Source: Hyalella azteca (lineage: Eukaryota > Arthropoda > Malacostraca > Amphipoda > Hyalellidae). Taken from it: a DNA stretch of 64,000 nt. The stretch covers positions 1 to 64,000 of the forward strand of contig NW_025940693.1 in assembly GCF_000764305.2 (NCBI RefSeq). Direction: 5' to 3'. This document shows positions 61,315-64,000 of the stretch, in pieces. Every line of letters begins with the position of its first letter. Position 1 is the stretch's first letter. The notes beneath the pieces were generated by a model. That model saw only the letters and a program-made list of their open reading frames with translations, searched no databases and was not told the origin of the DNA. Both the position numbers and the translations under genes were made by a program.

Positions 61315-63795
61315 GATTATTCGAAATTTTACGAATACTTTAAATTTGTGTGCTCCGTTAGATTACCTCAAGCCTTCATTGTGAAAATATAAGAAATGTT
61401 CTATTTAAATTAGGAAATTATTTATGAAATATCATAATAAAGCACAGACTGGTACGTTTAATCATTGTTTAACAACAGAAATTGTTCTCCATTATCGATA
61501 TCGTTTGAACTGATAGTCATCCATAACATTCTCGAATTTCTCCTGCCTAAAAGCAAAAACTTCATTTAATCGAAATGCACACATGAAAACTTACGAATAA
61601 AAATCTCTCTCAAATTATTTTCTGGAAGTCACTAATTTTTTCCCTTCTCAAATATTATATGTTAAGTTAAGTTGCGAGCTCGAGATTAGTTTTATGTTTA
61701 GAGTTTTAAAATATATTATTTGCATCTACTATCCCCAAATTAAATGATATATTATAAAGATTATACTACCACATGACTTATTAATATGACCGGGTATAAA
61801 TAACTACGGGATGCAAATGCATTAACAAATTTAATAATATATTAACCAAATGCTATTAAAGTGAAATAACACGTAGCTCTATTTAATTTACATTGATGGA
61901 TCAAGACTCTTCTGACTGATGAGTGATTTTGTAACGAGGAAAAACGATTTTTTATCGCAATCAAAGTCACACTAAATCAAAACAAAATGAATTTCATTAA
62001 TGGGCTTAGTAAGCACGCAATACATTATACTGTATTTTGCACAATACTCATTACTGGATTCCTGGAGAGTTTCGTTTATGTTCTAACCGTCATTAAAAAT
62101 GCTTTTAAAAATGTTGGCTTTCTTTCAGCAATCGCATTTGAAAATTAAGTAATTCGATCATCATTAGTGTAAAACATAGATAAAATGGAATAAATATTGA
62201 CTATTGTCATTGGGAATAAATTTTAGATCCTCCATAAACTGCACATGATTGTTAAGCTATGCATCACTCGTGCTTAAGGCTATTTTACTCTCGTAAAGTC
62301 TACACTTTTAAGCACTTGTTTGTGACTGAATTTCACTATTGCTATTCACAATGAAGAAACGGATAACACTGATTGACTAATCTAGGCCACTTTCAGAGAC
62401 CAATGAAAAAAATAGTGGATATGTTATAACTGAAGTATGTATATATGTAAAAATGGACTAATACTGCTGTTCCTATTTTTGCATGATAATCTAGAAACTA
62501 CCAAGGCCCCTTACGAAAGTCTTGTAGCAAGTTGTGATGCTAGGAAAGTGTTGCAACTTTAAGGCAAAGAAAAGAATTTCATTTCCACTCGATTTGCCAC
62601 AGCTAAAGCTCTCGATGATGACAGCCTATCTTTTTTCACCAAGGTTTTTTGTCGCCGATGTTTATGAAGTATTGGAATCCGATAGATGCTTTTATCGGAA
62701 AGGGTTCTTGTCCGGAAAACTGATTCAAGGACAAAACTTCCTTTTCTTTTTTATAACATGAAGGAACGTGATATACACACGATCTGTATAACACTGTTGA
62801 CTATAGAAAATCAGAACGTTTTTTTCAAGGACCGACCGTCCGGCGGGTGGCGGCACACAATTCCAGTCAAAAAATCGAAGGTGATTAGCCTGCATTTCCA
62901 GAGCAGCCATTTGCCATTACGTCTAGGTTTAAATCATGGCCGACAACAAGCCAGTTCACACAGTTCAAATGCAGTTCTAAAACGAGACACGTGTTTGTAA
63001 AATCTCATTGCCCCTGAATAATTACTGAAGCCTTTTTGCTCGAATTTGAGAAGAAAATATTGCATCGTTCGGCCATCGCTGAGACTATCGACTTTGTACG
63101 TCCTCGATGTAAATGCATGCGGATTCATCAGCTGTGTTTGCATATTCAAAATAGCCTTGGAGGGAGGGAGCTCTCAAATTGGAAGCAAAAATTAGTATAG
63201 ACTGTCTCCAGAACCATAAATCGAAACTGAAACTCTATGTTCTACAGCGCGCATTGCATAGTCGTGTGATTATCAGAATGCATCTCAATTTTAAATGAAG
63301 ACCAGATTCAGGACGTTGTACGTGAGCTATCGATGATATTTTTGTTTTATTAATGTTATTAATATGTCGAGTAATGGCGGTGGCTCCCTCCATGTGCGCT
63401 GTCGATTGTTGTCACAGGTGTATCCTAGAAACTTCCAGGACGGTGCCAGGAAATTCTGTAATAAAAATAAATACTTAAGATATTTAAAATTTAAAAGCAT
63501 TAATAAAGAAACAAATTTGACTGTGAAAATTACATGAGTAAAATTTGCTCGTTAAAAGCAAGATAATCCAGTATGGAACTTCCAAATTTCTCAGTCTTGT
63601 CTCACAACATAATCTTCAACCGAGAAATATCTATGGTCTTAAAGTAAAAACTATATGTACGTATATCCGACCCACTGATTCGTGTGAATTTCTTAAGTAA
63701 TTTACCGCAATTGACCACATTGGAGATACATATTATTGTCAGTTTACATTGAGCTGATATGAGTGTGGTATCAAAGTTTGGCCTTAGTATGCAGG
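61315..63795 (+). repeat. Duplicated unit, copy V (blocks d-g)
   Basis: Starts in block d at cgtgattattcgaaat (equal to about 37350 in copy II) and continues through e, f and the first part of g without the LTR and without helentron H3, so it shows the empty site for both. It ends at ttagtatgcag, where copy IV continues attacatcagttgcc, and is replaced there by gggccggattatc. A 104-codon frame at 62686-63000 crosses the d/e joint and is partly matched in copy I. Confidence 0.9.
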
Positions 63796-64000
63796 GGCCG
63801 GATTATCAAAACATCGCTGAGTACACGTAGCGACTTACGTGTGGCGTAGGTGCTGATATGAAGAAGTAACTCTAGCGGTGGTATTATCAAAACATTTGCG
63901 CGGGAAGCTACGTACAAGAAGCCGTACGTAGCTCTACGCCTGCTCGGAGGTGTCATAAGTGGAGTTACGTAGACGTTTTGAGTGTGCCGAAGCAATATAA
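63796..64000. other. Unidentified tacgta-rich insertion at the window edge
   Basis: Interrupts block g of copy V. It contains ggattatcaaaacat and a second copy of attatcaaaacat about 80 bases later, plus many tacgta and cgtag motifs. It includes tgagtacacgtagcg, also found in the block c minisatellites (27786 and 43772). Its right end is outside the window, so its class cannot be decided. Confidence 0.5.

Overview
This window looks like a gene-free, AT-rich stretch of an animal nuclear genome, most likely an arthropod and probably an insect. I see no protein gene, tRNA, rRNA or snRNA that I can support. The longest open frames are by-products of tandem repeats, or isolated frames of 60-134 codons with no recognisable domain. 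The arthropod reading rests on weak signs: helentron-associated interspersed elements with a GTCY microsatellite core, a TATA plus TCAGT-type initiator in a solo LTR, and short inverted-repeat transposons. The species cannot be named from this sequence.

Left part (1-26 kb): mostly unique AT-rich DNA holding separate minisatellites (18 bp at 1-306, 28 bp at 3226-3796, a pentanucleotide at 5290-5442, 115 bp at 13118-13462, 48 bp at 25081-25178), an LTR fragment (3805-4010), one helentron-like element (4199-4370), two copies of a GACA-tailed repeat (6738-7254 and 16169-16659) and a small transposon-like duplication (11871-12425).

Right part (26-64 kb): dominated by five rearranged copies of one roughly 10-kb noncoding unit. 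I label its blocks a to n in the order found in copy I (26059-36165). Copy II is 37105-44545 (d, LTR, g, i, j, k, l, then a, b, c). Copy III is 46081-49860, inverted. Copy IV is 49861-54794 (j, g, h, j, k, l, m, n array). Copy V is 61315-63795 (d, e, f, g). Copies I and IV differ at 11 of 201 positions in one stretch I compared base by base (33872 against 52354), so the duplications are fairly young. Small frames kept in several copies show mostly amino-acid-changing differences, as expected without coding constraint.

The copies act as natural controls for each other. They give empty and filled sites for three helentron-like insertions, for a 702-bp solo LTR with a 4-bp target duplication (in copies II and III, absent from I and V), and for a 317-bp solo LTR with a 5-bp target duplication (copy II only). 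A 51-bp minisatellite (block j) lies at several rearrangement joints, including both ends of the inverted copy III. Between the copies lie a two-monomer mosaic minisatellite (44840-45228), a 32-bp array that stops at a single undetermined base (59485), and a complete 170-bp inverted-repeat transposon (61071-61240).
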